The position numbers and the translations under genes are program-made. A stretch of 64,000 bases of DNA from Sva-07 sp963715285 (GTDB lineage: Bacteria; Actinomycetota; Acidimicrobiia; Acidimicrobiales; Ilumatobacteraceae): contig CAVQRU010000006.1 of assembly GCA_963715285.1 (NCBI GenBank), positions 53,257 through 117,256 on the forward strand, given 5' to 3'. Below are positions 8,933-16,047 of this stretch, in pieces (positions within the stretch are counted from its first letter, which is position 1; the number at the start of each line of letters is the position of its first letter). The notes beneath the pieces were generated by a model that worked only from the letters and a program-made list of their open reading frames with translations, did not search any database and had not been told where the DNA came from.

Positions 8933-10038
8933 GCGGCTTCGTTCCGCCGCCCTACCCGTACGACCGCCTCGATCGACTCCGACCGCTGACGGAGGCCCAC
9001 GAGGGTGGCACCGTCGATCTCTCGATCGGTACGCCCTTCGACCCTCCTCCGCCGCGTGTGATCGAGGCCTTGGCATCGAGTGGCTCGGAGCGTTCGTACC
9101 CACCGAGTATCGGCACGTCGTCGTTCCGTGATGCCGCGCGGCGGTGGATGAACCGTCGCTTCGGCGTCGACGTTCCGGTCGGCCAGATCGGCGCCTCGAT
9201 CGGGACGAAGGAGTTCGTCGGCACGCTCCCGCAGTGGTTGCAGCTGCGCGATCCGTCGCGCGACACCGTCTTGTACCCAGCGATCGCCTACCCGACGTAC
9301 GAGATGGGAGCGATCCTCGCAGGCTGCAGGGCCGTTTCGGTTCCGGCCGGCCCGGACGGGCGGCTCGATCTCGGCTCGATCGATGCCGCCGATGCGGAGC
9401 GTGCGCTCGTGCTGTGGGTGAACAGCCCGAGCAACCCCACGGGTGCGCTCGACGATCTCGATGCAGCGGCGGCGTGGGGGAGGGAACACGGGGTGCCGGT
9501 GTTCTCCGACGAGTGCTACGTCGAGTTCACGTGGTCCGGTCGTGGCCGTACGATCCTCGAGTCCGGCCTCGACGGTGTCGTCGCCGTGCATTCGCTGTCG
9601 AAACGATCGAACCTCGCAGGCGTTCGCGTGGGGTTCTACGCCGGCGATGCCGAACTGGTCGGCTACCTCCAGGAGATCCGCAAGCACGTCGGGATGATGG
9701 TGCCGGGCCCGGCGCAGGCCGCCGGCGTCGCTGCACTCGACGACGACGACCACGTCGAGCAGCAACGAGCCCGGTACCGCAGCCGCCTCGAGTTGCTCGC
9801 GGCGGTGCTGTCGGACTGGTCGGGCGAGCCGGTCGGGCTGCCCGACGGCGCCTTCTACCTCTGGATTCCGGCGACCGACGGTTGGGCCTATGCCGAGCGC
9901 CTCGCCCGTGACGGCGGTGCGCTCGTGAGCCCTGGCGAGTTCTACGGCGTCGATGGAACACCGTTCGTGCGTGTCGCCGTGGTACAACCAGACGACAGGA
10001 TCCGACTGGTCGCCGAACGGTTGACCGCAGTCGGCTGA
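8929..10038 (+). CDS. dapC: Succinyldiaminopimelate transaminase
   Basis: PLP-dependent class I/II aminotransferase of the lysine/DAP pathway. The 369-residue protein opens GFVPPPYPYDRLDRL and carries NSPSNPTGAL, DECYVEF and the PLP lysine in SLSKRSNLAGVR. The Gly-rich IGTPFDPPPP segment and the sequence SIGTKE match the actinobacterial DapC group. GTG 8929 overlaps the hflX stop. Having dapF and dapC in one operon supports this substrate over other aminotransferase roles. It is the last gene of the coupled block, with 58 bp before the next gene. Confidence 0.92.
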   Translation: MSGFVPPPYPYDRLDRLRPLTEAHEGGTVDLSIGTPFDPPPPRVIEALASSGSERSYPPSIGTSSFRDAARRWMNRRFGVDVPVGQIGASIGTKEFVGTLPQWLQLRDPSRDTVLYPAIAYPTYEMGAILAGCRAVSVPAGPDGRLDLGSIDAADAERALVLWVNSPSNPTGALDDLDAAAAWGREHGVPVFSDECYVEFTWSGRGRTILESGLDGVVAVHSLSKRSNLAGVRVGFYAGDAELVGYLQEIRKHVGMMVPGPAQAAGVAALDDDDHVEQQRARYRSRLELLAAVLSDWSGEPVGLPDGAFYLWIPATDGWAYAERLARDGGALVSPGEFYGVDGTPFVRVAVVQPDDRIRLVAERLTAVG

Positions 10039-10096
10039 CCACCACGATGCTGCACCGCTGCCCTCCAACCGACCCCGCACTCCGCCCGGCCCGACG

Positions 10097-10912
10097 ATGA
10101 CCGACGCCTCGCCGAAGCGCGGGTGGATGCTCGTGGTCGGTGTCCTGGTGCTGGTCGCCGGTCTCGTCGCGGCCGGGGCGCTCTGGTACGCGGCGGGCCA
10201 GCGCCGCGACGACAACGTGGCGAGCTTCGCCCGGGCTCCGTCGGGATGCGCCACCACGCTCGACTTCGATCGCGCCGGCGTCTTCACCCTCTACGTCGAG
10301 ACCACGGGGAACATCGACGATCTCGCCGGCGACTGCGCAGCGCCGGGCGAGTACGACCGAGAGGGCGTTCCGGTGGTCGACGTGTCCCTCGTGGATGCCG
10401 ACGGCGCATCGGTGACCGTCGAGGCGAAGAGCGGCGTCGACTACGACACGGGTACCTACGTCGGCGCCGCCACGGGTGTCGTCGAGATCGCGGAACCCGG
10501 CGACCACGTGTTGACGGTCGCGTCCGACGGAGACACGTTCGCGATCGCCGTCGGCGGGGATCCCGACGACGGCGTCGGCCTCCTGCGCTGGTCGGCGGTG
10601 TTCACTGCGATCGTCGCGCTCGTGGTCGGCGGGGTGCTGCTCGTGATCGGAAGCCGTCGTCCGGCTGCTCCCGGCGCGGTCGAGGCTCCGTGGCAGCCCT
10701 CGCCGGGGTGGCCGACGAGCCCGCCCGGGTTTCCGGCCCCACCGCCGACGACCGGTGCGACCGGCCCGGCTGGCCCGCCGCCACCGGCCTCGCCGCCCAC
10801 GCCGCCCACGCCGCCGACAGGTTCTTCGGACGGTTCGTCACCGGCGCCGGTGCGACCTCCGTCGCAGTCGCCCCCCACATGGGGGCCGCCGTCGCTCAGT
10901 AGCGACGCATGA
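10097..10912 (+). CDS. Two-helix membrane protein with proline-rich tail, unknown function
   Basis: 271 residues. A signal-anchor helix (MLVVGVLVLVAGLVAAGALW) is followed by an extracytoplasmic domain of about 130 residues with two Cys (GCATTL, GDCAAPG) and a beta-rich pattern (FTLYVETTG, VSLVDADG, VLTVASDG). A second helix follows (AVFTAIVALVVGGVLLVIG), then a cytoplasmic tail of Pro/Ser/Thr repeats (PPASPPTPPTPP). I do not recognise the domain. The 3' end overlaps convergent lexA by 17 bp, so the two messages would be antisense to each other at their ends. Confidence 0.82.
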   Translation: MTDASPKRGWMLVVGVLVLVAGLVAAGALWYAAGQRRDDNVASFARAPSGCATTLDFDRAGVFTLYVETTGNIDDLAGDCAAPGEYDREGVPVVDVSLVDADGASVTVEAKSGVDYDTGTYVGAATGVVEIAEPGDHVLTVASDGDTFAIAVGGDPDDGVGLLRWSAVFTAIVALVVGGVLLVIGSRRPAAPGAVEAPWQPSPGWPTSPPGFPAPPPTTGATGPAGPPPPASPPTPPTPPTGSSDGSSPAPVRPPSQSPPTWGPPSLSSDA

Positions 10913-11525
10913 CGGTGACGACCTTGCCGTAGATCTCGACCTCGTCGGCGCTGAACTCCATCGGCGCCATCGTCGAGTTGGCCGGTGTCAGCGTGACTTG
11001 AGCGCCCGAGCGGCTGTACGTCTTGATCGTCGCTTCTCCCCCCGGGATGCCGGCGACGACGATGTCGCCGTTGTTGGGGTTGGCGATCTGGGTGGCGACG
11101 ACGAAGTCGCCGTCGAGGATCCCGAGCTCGATCATCGACTCGCCACGCACCCGCAGCATGAACAGCTCGCCGTCGCCGGTGAAGTCGACGGGAACGGGCA
11201 GCAGCTCCTCGACGTTCTCCTCGGCCAGGACGTCGGTGCCGGCCGCGACGTCGCCGACGAGCGGGACGTGGCGAACCGGGCGACGTTCCATCATTGCGCC
11301 GCTGTTGGTGTCGTAGCGCACCTCGATCGCACGTGGCTTGGTGGGGTCGCGGCGAAGGTAGCCGAGCCGCTGGAGGGTGTTGAGGTGGGTGTGCACCGTC
11401 GACGGGGAGGTGAGTCCGACGGCGTCACCGATCTCACGGACCGATGGCGGATAGCCGCGTTCGCGGATCTGTTGTTCGATGAACTCGAGAATGTCTCGCT
11501 GCCGCGTGCTGATCGTGGGGGCCAT
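10896..11525 (-). CDS. lexA: LexA repressor
   Basis: SOS repressor that self-cleaves when RecA filaments form. The 209-residue protein has the winged-helix domain (TISTRQRDILEFIEQ, GYPPSVREIGDAVGL, STVHTHLNTLQRLGYLRRD), the Ala-Gly cleavage site in GDVAAGTDVLAEE, the nucleophile Ser in RGESMIELGI and the general-base Lys in GGEATIKTYSR. ATG 11525 is preceded by TACACT at 6 nt and TTGACC 17 bp further up, a strong leaderless promoter. SOS boxes overlap and flank this promoter, so the gene is autoregulated. Confidence 0.97.
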   Translation of the reverse strand: MAPTISTRQRDILEFIEQQIRERGYPPSVREIGDAVGLTSPSTVHTHLNTLQRLGYLRRDPTKPRAIEVRYDTNSGAMMERRPVRHVPLVGDVAAGTDVLAEENVEELLPVPVDFTGDGELFMLRVRGESMIELGILDGDFVVATQIANPNNGDIVVAGIPGGEATIKTYSRSGAQVTLTPANSTMAPMEFSADEVEIYGKVVTVMRRY

Positions 11526-11531
11526 ACGAAC

Positions 11532-11560
11532 AGTGTACGGATCGTCGGGCGATCGGTCAA
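11532..11560 (-). promoter_or_regulatory. lexA promoter (leaderless)
   Basis: TTGACC (11555-11560) and TACACT (11532-11537) on the minus strand are 17 bp apart; the -10 ends 6 nt before ATG 11525. Confidence 0.75.
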
Positions 11561-11586
11561 ACATCTGTTTGGCAAACAATTGTTCG
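11558..11586. promoter_or_regulatory. Two adjacent SOS (LexA) boxes
   Basis: CAAACATCTGTTTG (11558-11571) is a symmetrical box that touches the lexA -35 element. CGAACAATTGTTTG (minus strand, 11573-11586) follows it. Both fit the half-site pattern C(G/A)AAC-N4-GTT(C/T)G. Confidence 0.75.
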
Positions 11587-11626
11587 TGTGAGGGTTGACA
11601 TCCCGGTCCGCTGGCTGGTTGACTAC

Positions 11627-11638
11627 GAACAGTCGTTC
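11627..11638. promoter_or_regulatory. SOS box upstream of the LysM gene
   Basis: GAACAGTCGTTC is a perfect GAAC-N4-GTTC palindrome, 77 bp before ATG 11715. A weaker copy (CGAACACCTGTTGG, 11641-11654) follows. Together they suggest LexA control of the LysM gene. Confidence 0.65.
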
Positions 11639-11714
11639 TACGAACACCTGTTGGTACGACGGCGACGAACAGAACACCACACCGAACAGTCAGCACCCAC
11701 CGGAGCGAGCAGCG

Positions 11715-12152
11715 ATGACGGCCACCTTCCACCCAGCGAGCAACTTCCAGCGCACGGTCGGCACGCCGGCTCCCGTTCGGAGTCGCCCGGTCGGCGTCCG
11801 GCGCGAGGCGCCGCACCACCCGGACGCGGCGATGCCGAACTACACGGTCCGCCGCGTGCTGGTCGCGGTTGTCGCGCTCGCCGCACTGGCGGCCGTCGCC
11901 GTCGCCGTCGTGGAGACGGCCGGCGCGCTCGTCGACCTCGGAGGCCGTCCTGCCGCGGCCTCCGAGGTCTCGACGAGCGCAGCAGGCGATGTGACGGTGC
12001 GGTCCATCCACGTCGCGGAAGCGGGCGACAGCCTCTGGTCGATCGCTGATCTGTACCGCGGCCCCGTCGGCCGCGATCGCTACGTCGATGCCCTGATCAG
12101 CCTCAACGGCGGCACCGACGTGTTGGTCGGCCAGGCGATCCGCCTGCCCTGA
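11715..12152 (+). CDS. LysM-domain membrane protein, ChiZ/DivS-like SOS division inhibitor candidate
   Basis: 145 residues: a disordered basic N-terminus, one membrane helix (VLVAVVALAALAAVAVAVV), then an external LysM peptidoglycan-binding domain (IHVAEAGDSLWSIADLY to VLVGQAIRLP). It is divergent from lexA and followed by nrdR. This is the same order as lexA-Rv2719c(chiZ)-nrdR in mycobacteria and the divS locus of corynebacteria, whose small LysM membrane proteins stop division during SOS. SOS boxes precede it here. Start ATG 11715 was chosen over an upstream in-frame start that would lie within the operator region. Orthology is inferred from context and architecture, not sequence identity. 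Confidence 0.85.
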   Translation: MTATFHPASNFQRTVGTPAPVRSRPVGVRREAPHHPDAAMPNYTVRRVLVAVVALAALAAVAVAVVETAGALVDLGGRPAAASEVSTSAAGDVTVRSIHVAEAGDSLWSIADLYRGPVGRDRYVDALISLNGGTDVLVGQAIRLP

Positions 12153-12218
12153 CCGGCGGTGCGTCACCGCTCGCACCGGTCGCACCGACCACGACGGACG
12201 CACGCACAGGGAGCGAGA

Positions 12219-12224
12219 TAGTCT
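12219..12224 (+). promoter_or_regulatory. -10 element of leaderless nrdR
   Basis: TAGTCT, 7 nt, then GTG 12232. Confidence 0.5.
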
Positions 12225-12231
12225 CCGGGGC

Positions 12232-12693
12232 GTGTTCTGCCCGTCCTGCCACCATGACGACACCAAGGTCGTCGACTCCCGTGTGGCCGAGGAGGGGACG
12301 GCGATCCGCCGACGCCGCGAGTGCCTCGCCTGTTCGCACCGCTTCACCACGTTCGAACGCGTCGACCATGCTCCGCTCACCGTGGTCAAGTCCCACGGCG
12401 GGACCGAACCGTTCGATCGGGCGAAGCTGATCGGCGGTCTCACAGCCGCCACCAAGGGTCGCAACGTGTCGGACATCCAGCTCGCCGAGATCGCCGGCCG
12501 GGTCGAAGACACGGTACGCCTGCACGGCTCGACCGTCAGCAGCGCGACCGTCGGTGTCGCAGTCCTCGATCAGCTTCGATCGGTCGACGAAGTCGCGTAC
12601 CTTCGATTCGCCAGCGTGTACAAGGACTTCGACGGCGCCTCCGATTTCCACCGGGAGCTGGCCCTGCTGGAGAAGTCAGCCACGCCGACGTAG
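12232..12693 (+). CDS. nrdR: Transcriptional repressor NrdR
   Basis: Zn-ribbon plus ATP-cone repressor of ribonucleotide reductase genes. The 153-residue product begins at GTG with MFCPSCHHDDTKVVDSR and has the second Cys pair in RRRECLACSHRFTTFE, completing the zinc ribbon. The ATP-cone follows (VVKSHGGTEPFDRAKLIGGL). A ribonucleotide reductase gene, nrdJ, lies 3.4 kb downstream and is the likely target, although I found no clear NrdR box there. The 3' end overlaps the convergent reductase gene by 18 bp. Confidence 0.97.
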   Translation: MFCPSCHHDDTKVVDSRVAEEGTAIRRRRECLACSHRFTTFERVDHAPLTVVKSHGGTEPFDRAKLIGGLTAATKGRNVSDIQLAEIAGRVEDTVRLHGSTVSSATVGVAVLDQLRSVDEVAYLRFASVYKDFDGASDFHRELALLEKSATPT

Positions 12694-13362
12694 CCAGCGC
12701 GCGTAGAGGAACGACTCCTCGTCGATCGCCAGCTGATGCAGGTCGAACCGGTGGTGATGCTCGCTCGCGCCGCTCGCCAGTCGAGGGCCGTCGCCGCCGA
12801 CAGCCCTCGGCGAGGTCGTGACGTTGATCTCGTCGATGACATCGGCATCGAGCAGGGCACCGTTCAGGAGGGCGCCACCCTCGGCCTGCACCATGCTGCA
12901 CGCCGGAACGACCTCGCCGAGGCGGCGTACCGCCACGCCGAGATCGACCGAGTCGACACCGGCGCGGATCACGTCGACGCCCGTCGTGTCGAACGTGGCG
13001 TCCTCGGTGGTGATCAGGAAGCCGGCTCCGGACGTGAACAGCGCACCGTCGAGATCGACGTTGCCCGAGCGCGTGACCACACCGATGCGCTGGCCCTCCT
13101 TGCGCGGGGCTCCGTAGCCTTCGTCCCGCACCGTGCCGGCGCCCACGACGATCACGTCGGCGAGGTGCCGCAACCGCCAGAGGACGGCGGTGTCGGTCGT
13201 GCTCGACAGTCCGGCAGAGACGCCATCGACCGCCGTCGAGCCGTCGATCGACGACACCATGGACAGCCCGACCCAGGGCCGGTCCGGGTGGCTTCCGAGC
13301 GCTCCGGCGTACGCAGCGTCCACGGTGAGGTCGTCGGCGGGCTCGGGCAGCAGTCGGCGCAT
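12676..13362 (-). CDS. RibD C-terminal / dihydrofolate-reductase-like pyrimidine reductase
   Basis: 228-residue NADPH-dependent reductase domain. Visible motifs are RPWVGLSMVSSIDGSTAVDG near the N-terminus, LRHLADVIVVGAGTVRDEGYG (nucleotide-binding), VQAEGGALLNGALLDADVIDEI and TTSPRAVGGDGPRL. These match the RibD C-terminal reductase family, which acts on 5-amino-6-ribosylaminouracil phosphate in riboflavin synthesis. Stand-alone copies are often of unknown substrate. ATG 13362 was chosen because upstream residues in frame are low-complexity and unlike the family. It is divergent from the molybdopterin oxidoreductase gene. Confidence 0.88.
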   Translation of the reverse strand: MRRLLPEPADDLTVDAAYAGALGSHPDRPWVGLSMVSSIDGSTAVDGVSAGLSSTTDTAVLWRLRHLADVIVVGAGTVRDEGYGAPRKEGQRIGVVTRSGNVDLDGALFTSGAGFLITTEDATFDTTGVDVIRAGVDSVDLGVAVRRLGEVVPACSMVQAEGGALLNGALLDADVIDEINVTTSPRAVGGDGPRLASGASEHHHRFDLHQLAIDEESFLYARWLRRRG

Positions 13363-13426
13363 GTGGCCATCTTGGTCGTTGTCGACCACTGCGTCCTCGC
13401 TCGTTGCAGTCTGCGACGATGGGCGG

Positions 13427-15706
13427 ATGCCCGATGTCGCTTCCACGACCCGTACCGCGTTCCGTACCTGCCCGCTCTGTGAGGCGAGCTGCGGGCTCGA
13501 GATCACCTTGCGCTCCGATGGCGCCGGCGGCGAGGAGGTGAAGCGCATTCGCGGCGATCGCTTGGACGTCTTCTCGAAGGGCTACCTCTGCCCGAAGGGT
13601 TCGACGCTCAAGCAGCTCCACGAGGACCCCGATCGGCTCCGCTCGCCGATGGTGAAGCGTGACGGTGTCCACGTGCCGGTCACGTGGGACGAGGCGTGGA
13701 GCGTGATCGAACGAGGACTCGGCGGTGTGATCGCCGCTCACGGCAGAGGAGCGCTCGCGGCGTACGTGGGCAACCCCACCGCCCACAGCCTCTCGGCGAT
13801 GACGTTCTCGCGTGTGCTGCTCACCGGGCTGGGCACGAAGCACCGCTTCAGCGCGTCGACGGTCGACCAGATGCCGCGCCATGTCGCGTCGGGCCACGTG
13901 TTCGGCTCCCCCGTGGCGATCCCGGTGCCCGACCTCGACCGGACCGACTACCTGATGATTCTCGGGGCCAACCCCTATGCGTCCAACGGCAGCGTGTGCA
14001 CCGCACCGGACTTCCCGGGACGCATCGAGGCCGTGCGCGCTCGCGGCGGCAAGCTCGTCGTGGTCGATCCGCGCCTGTCACGCACCGCTGAAGAAGCCGA
14101 CGAATGGGTGTCGATCCGGCCCGGTGCCGATGCGCTGCTCCTCGCTGCGATCGCTCACACGATGTTCGAGGAGGGCCTGGCCGACCCGGGTGATCACATC
14201 GCCGAGCATCTGGCCGGGCTCGACGATCTCCGCACCGCGCTGATGCCGTTCACCGCGGAGTTCGCCGAGGCGCCCACCGGGATCCCCGCCGAGACCATCC
14301 GACGGCTCGCCCGGGAACTGGCGGCTGCGCCCACGGCTGCGGTGTACGGGAGGATCGGCACGACCACCACCGAGTTCGGGTCGACGGCGTCGTGGCTCAT
14401 CGACGTCGTCAACGTGCTCAGCGGCAACCTCGACCGCCCCGGAGGTTCGATGTTCCCGCTCCCGGTCGCGGGCGGTGCGACCACACGGGGCAAGCCTGGA
14501 TCCGGTCGAGGTTTCACGGTCGGGCGTGGCCACAGCAGGGTGAGCAATCATCCCGAGGTGATGGGGGAGTACCCGGTGAGCGTCCTCGCCGAGGAGATCC
14601 TCACGCCCGGCGAGGGCCAGATCCGGGCGCTGGTCACCGTCGCCGGGAACCCGGTGCTGTCGACGCCGAACAGCGAGCAGCTCGCTCGCAGCCTCGACGA
14701 ACTCGACTTCATGGTGAGCATCGATCTCTACCTCAACGAGACCACCTGTCACGCCGACGTGGTCCTGCCGCCTCCTTCGCAGCTCCAACGAAGTCACTAC
14801 GACCTGCTGCTGCTCCAGTTCGCCGTCCGCAACGTCGCCAACTACTCGCCGCCGGTCCTGCCGCTCGACGACGGCCAGCCCGACGAGTGGGAGATCATCG
14901 CCAAGCTCACGGCGATCGCGCAGGGCCTCGGAACCGACGCCGACCCGTCGGTCGCGGATGACGCGGCGATCGAGGCGATGGTGCGCAGTGCCGTGTCCAA
15001 CGACCACTCGATCGTGTCCGGCCGTGACCCCGACGAACTGCTCGCGGAGCTGTCGGCGTCCGGGCGGTGTGGGCCGGAACGGATGCTCGACTTCATGTTG
15101 CGCACCGGACCGTACGGTGACGGCTTCGGCGTCGACCCCGACGGCACCTCGCTCGACGACCTGATCGCGCGACCGCACGGCCGTGATTTCGGCGCGCTCG
15201 AACCGCGGATCCCCGAGATCCTCCGTACACCGAGCGGACGGATCGAGCTGTCGCCTGAACCGTTCGTCGCCGATCTCGATCGGCTCGCGGCTGCTGCTGA
15301 CGAACTGGCCACCCGCGAGCTGGTGTTGGTCGGCCGTCGCCACCTGCGGAGCAACAACTCGTGGATGCACAACGTGAAGGTGCTCGTGAAGGGCCGACCC
15401 CGCTGCACCCTGCAGGTGCATCCCGACGACGCCACCTCGCTCGGCCTGGTCGACGGGGCGGCGGCCACGGTCACCTCGCGAGTCGGTGAGGTGACCGTGC
15501 CGGTGGAGGTGACCGAGTCGATTCGGCCGGGCGTGGTCAGCCTGCCGCACGGCTGGGGACACGACGTGCCCGGAACGCAGCTGCGGGTGGCCGCCGAACA
15601 CGCCGGGGTCAACTCCAACGTGTTGTCCGACGACGAGGCGATCGATCCGCTGTCGGGCACCTCGGTGCTCAACGGGATCCCTGTGGGGGTCGTACCGGCA
15701 GGCTGA
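13427..15706 (+). CDS. Molybdopterin-dependent oxidoreductase (DMSO reductase superfamily)
   Basis: 759-residue catalytic subunit. The N-terminal 4Fe-4S motif is CPLCEASCGL with a fourth Cys in YLCPKG. Then come the bis-MGD domains (AAYVGNPTAHSL, ILGANPYASNGSVCTAPDF, VVDPRLSRTAEEAD, VNVLSGNLDRPGGSMF, TVAGNPVLSTPN) and the C-terminal MGD-binding domain (GRRHLRSNNSWMHNV, VHPDDATSLGLVDG, SLPHGWGHD). No partner electron-transfer subunit is adjacent, so it is probably a soluble single-subunit enzyme; the substrate is unknown. No in-frame TGA is present, so it is not a selenocysteine formate dehydrogenase. Confidence 0.92.
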   Translation: MPDVASTTRTAFRTCPLCEASCGLEITLRSDGAGGEEVKRIRGDRLDVFSKGYLCPKGSTLKQLHEDPDRLRSPMVKRDGVHVPVTWDEAWSVIERGLGGVIAAHGRGALAAYVGNPTAHSLSAMTFSRVLLTGLGTKHRFSASTVDQMPRHVASGHVFGSPVAIPVPDLDRTDYLMILGANPYASNGSVCTAPDFPGRIEAVRARGGKLVVVDPRLSRTAEEADEWVSIRPGADALLLAAIAHTMFEEGLADPGDHIAEHLAGLDDLRTALMPFTAEFAEAPTGIPAETIRRLARELAAAPTAAVYGRIGTTTTEFGSTASWLIDVVNVLSGNLDRPGGSMFPLPVAGGATTRGKPGSGRGFTVGRGHSRVSNHPEVMGEYPVSVLAEEILTPGEGQIRALVTVAGNPVLSTPNSEQLARSLDELDFMVSIDLYLNETTCHADVVLPPPSQLQRSHYDLLLLQFAVRNVANYSPPVLPLDDGQPDEWEIIAKLTAIAQGLGTDADPSVADDAAIEAMVRSAVSNDHSIVSGRDPDELLAELSASGRCGPERMLDFMLRTGPYGDGFGVDPDGTSLDDLIARPHGRDFGALEPRIPEILRTPSGRIELSPEPFVADLDRLAAAADELATRELVLVGRRHLRSNNSWMHNVKVLVKGRPRCTLQVHPDDATSLGLVDGAAATVTSRVGEVTVPVEVTESIRPGVVSLPHGWGHDVPGTQLRVAAEHAGVNSNVLSDDEAIDPLSGTSVLNGIPVGVVPAG

Positions 15707-16047
15707 TTTGCAGCGGCAGGGTCAGGTGTGTCCATGTGGACAACCCGGTGTTGTTCACCTCGTGTCCACACGCAGGTCACCGAAATTCACATGGTTGTCC
15801 CTCTTTCCCCCCACAGGCCGCGCTCCGTAGAGTGCGTCCAACGCCGACTACGGCGCAGTGCACGGATGAGACGGCGACCGCCGGCATCTCTCGGGATGCC
15901 GAGGACGGTGTCTGCCTGGGGCTTGCCCTCGACCTGTGACCCTGCGTCGTGGTCGGCGGTTCGCGTCTGCCCGGTGGGGCGCGTCGCCCGATTGGTCGGG
16001 GCCACAGGGCTGTAGTTTGAGACCACTCGACTTTCGGAGGAACCCCC
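15707..16047. promoter_or_regulatory. nrdJ upstream region with DnaA-box-like cluster
   Basis: No gene seen in this 341-bp gap. At 15735-15743 the minus strand carries TTGTCCACA, a perfect high-G+C DnaA box. GTGTCCACA (15762-15770) has one mismatch, and TTGTTCACC (15751-15759) and TTGTCCCTC (15795-15803) have two each. Near nrdJ a TAGTTT -10-like element (about 16014) and GGAGG precede ATG 16048. The cluster suggests DnaA control of ribonucleotide reductase, as known for E. coli nrdAB. No B12 riboswitch core or NrdR box was recognised. Confidence 0.5.

Noticed and set aside
11526..11538. Additional LexA box at the lexA -10 element
   Set aside because: CGAACAGTGTACG has the wrong half-site spacing; only the boxes at 11558-11586 fit well.
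13133..13427. Longer N-terminus for the molybdopterin oxidoreductase
   Set aside because: It would run through the divergent RibD-like gene, and the conserved Cys motif begins near ATG 13427.
15840..16040. Possible cobalamin riboswitch before nrdJ
   Set aside because: No convincing B12-box core or surrounding helices could be drawn.
15707..16047. NrdR boxes before nrdJ
   Set aside because: No AT-rich 16-bp pair with the usual spacing was recognised, although NrdR is encoded nearby.
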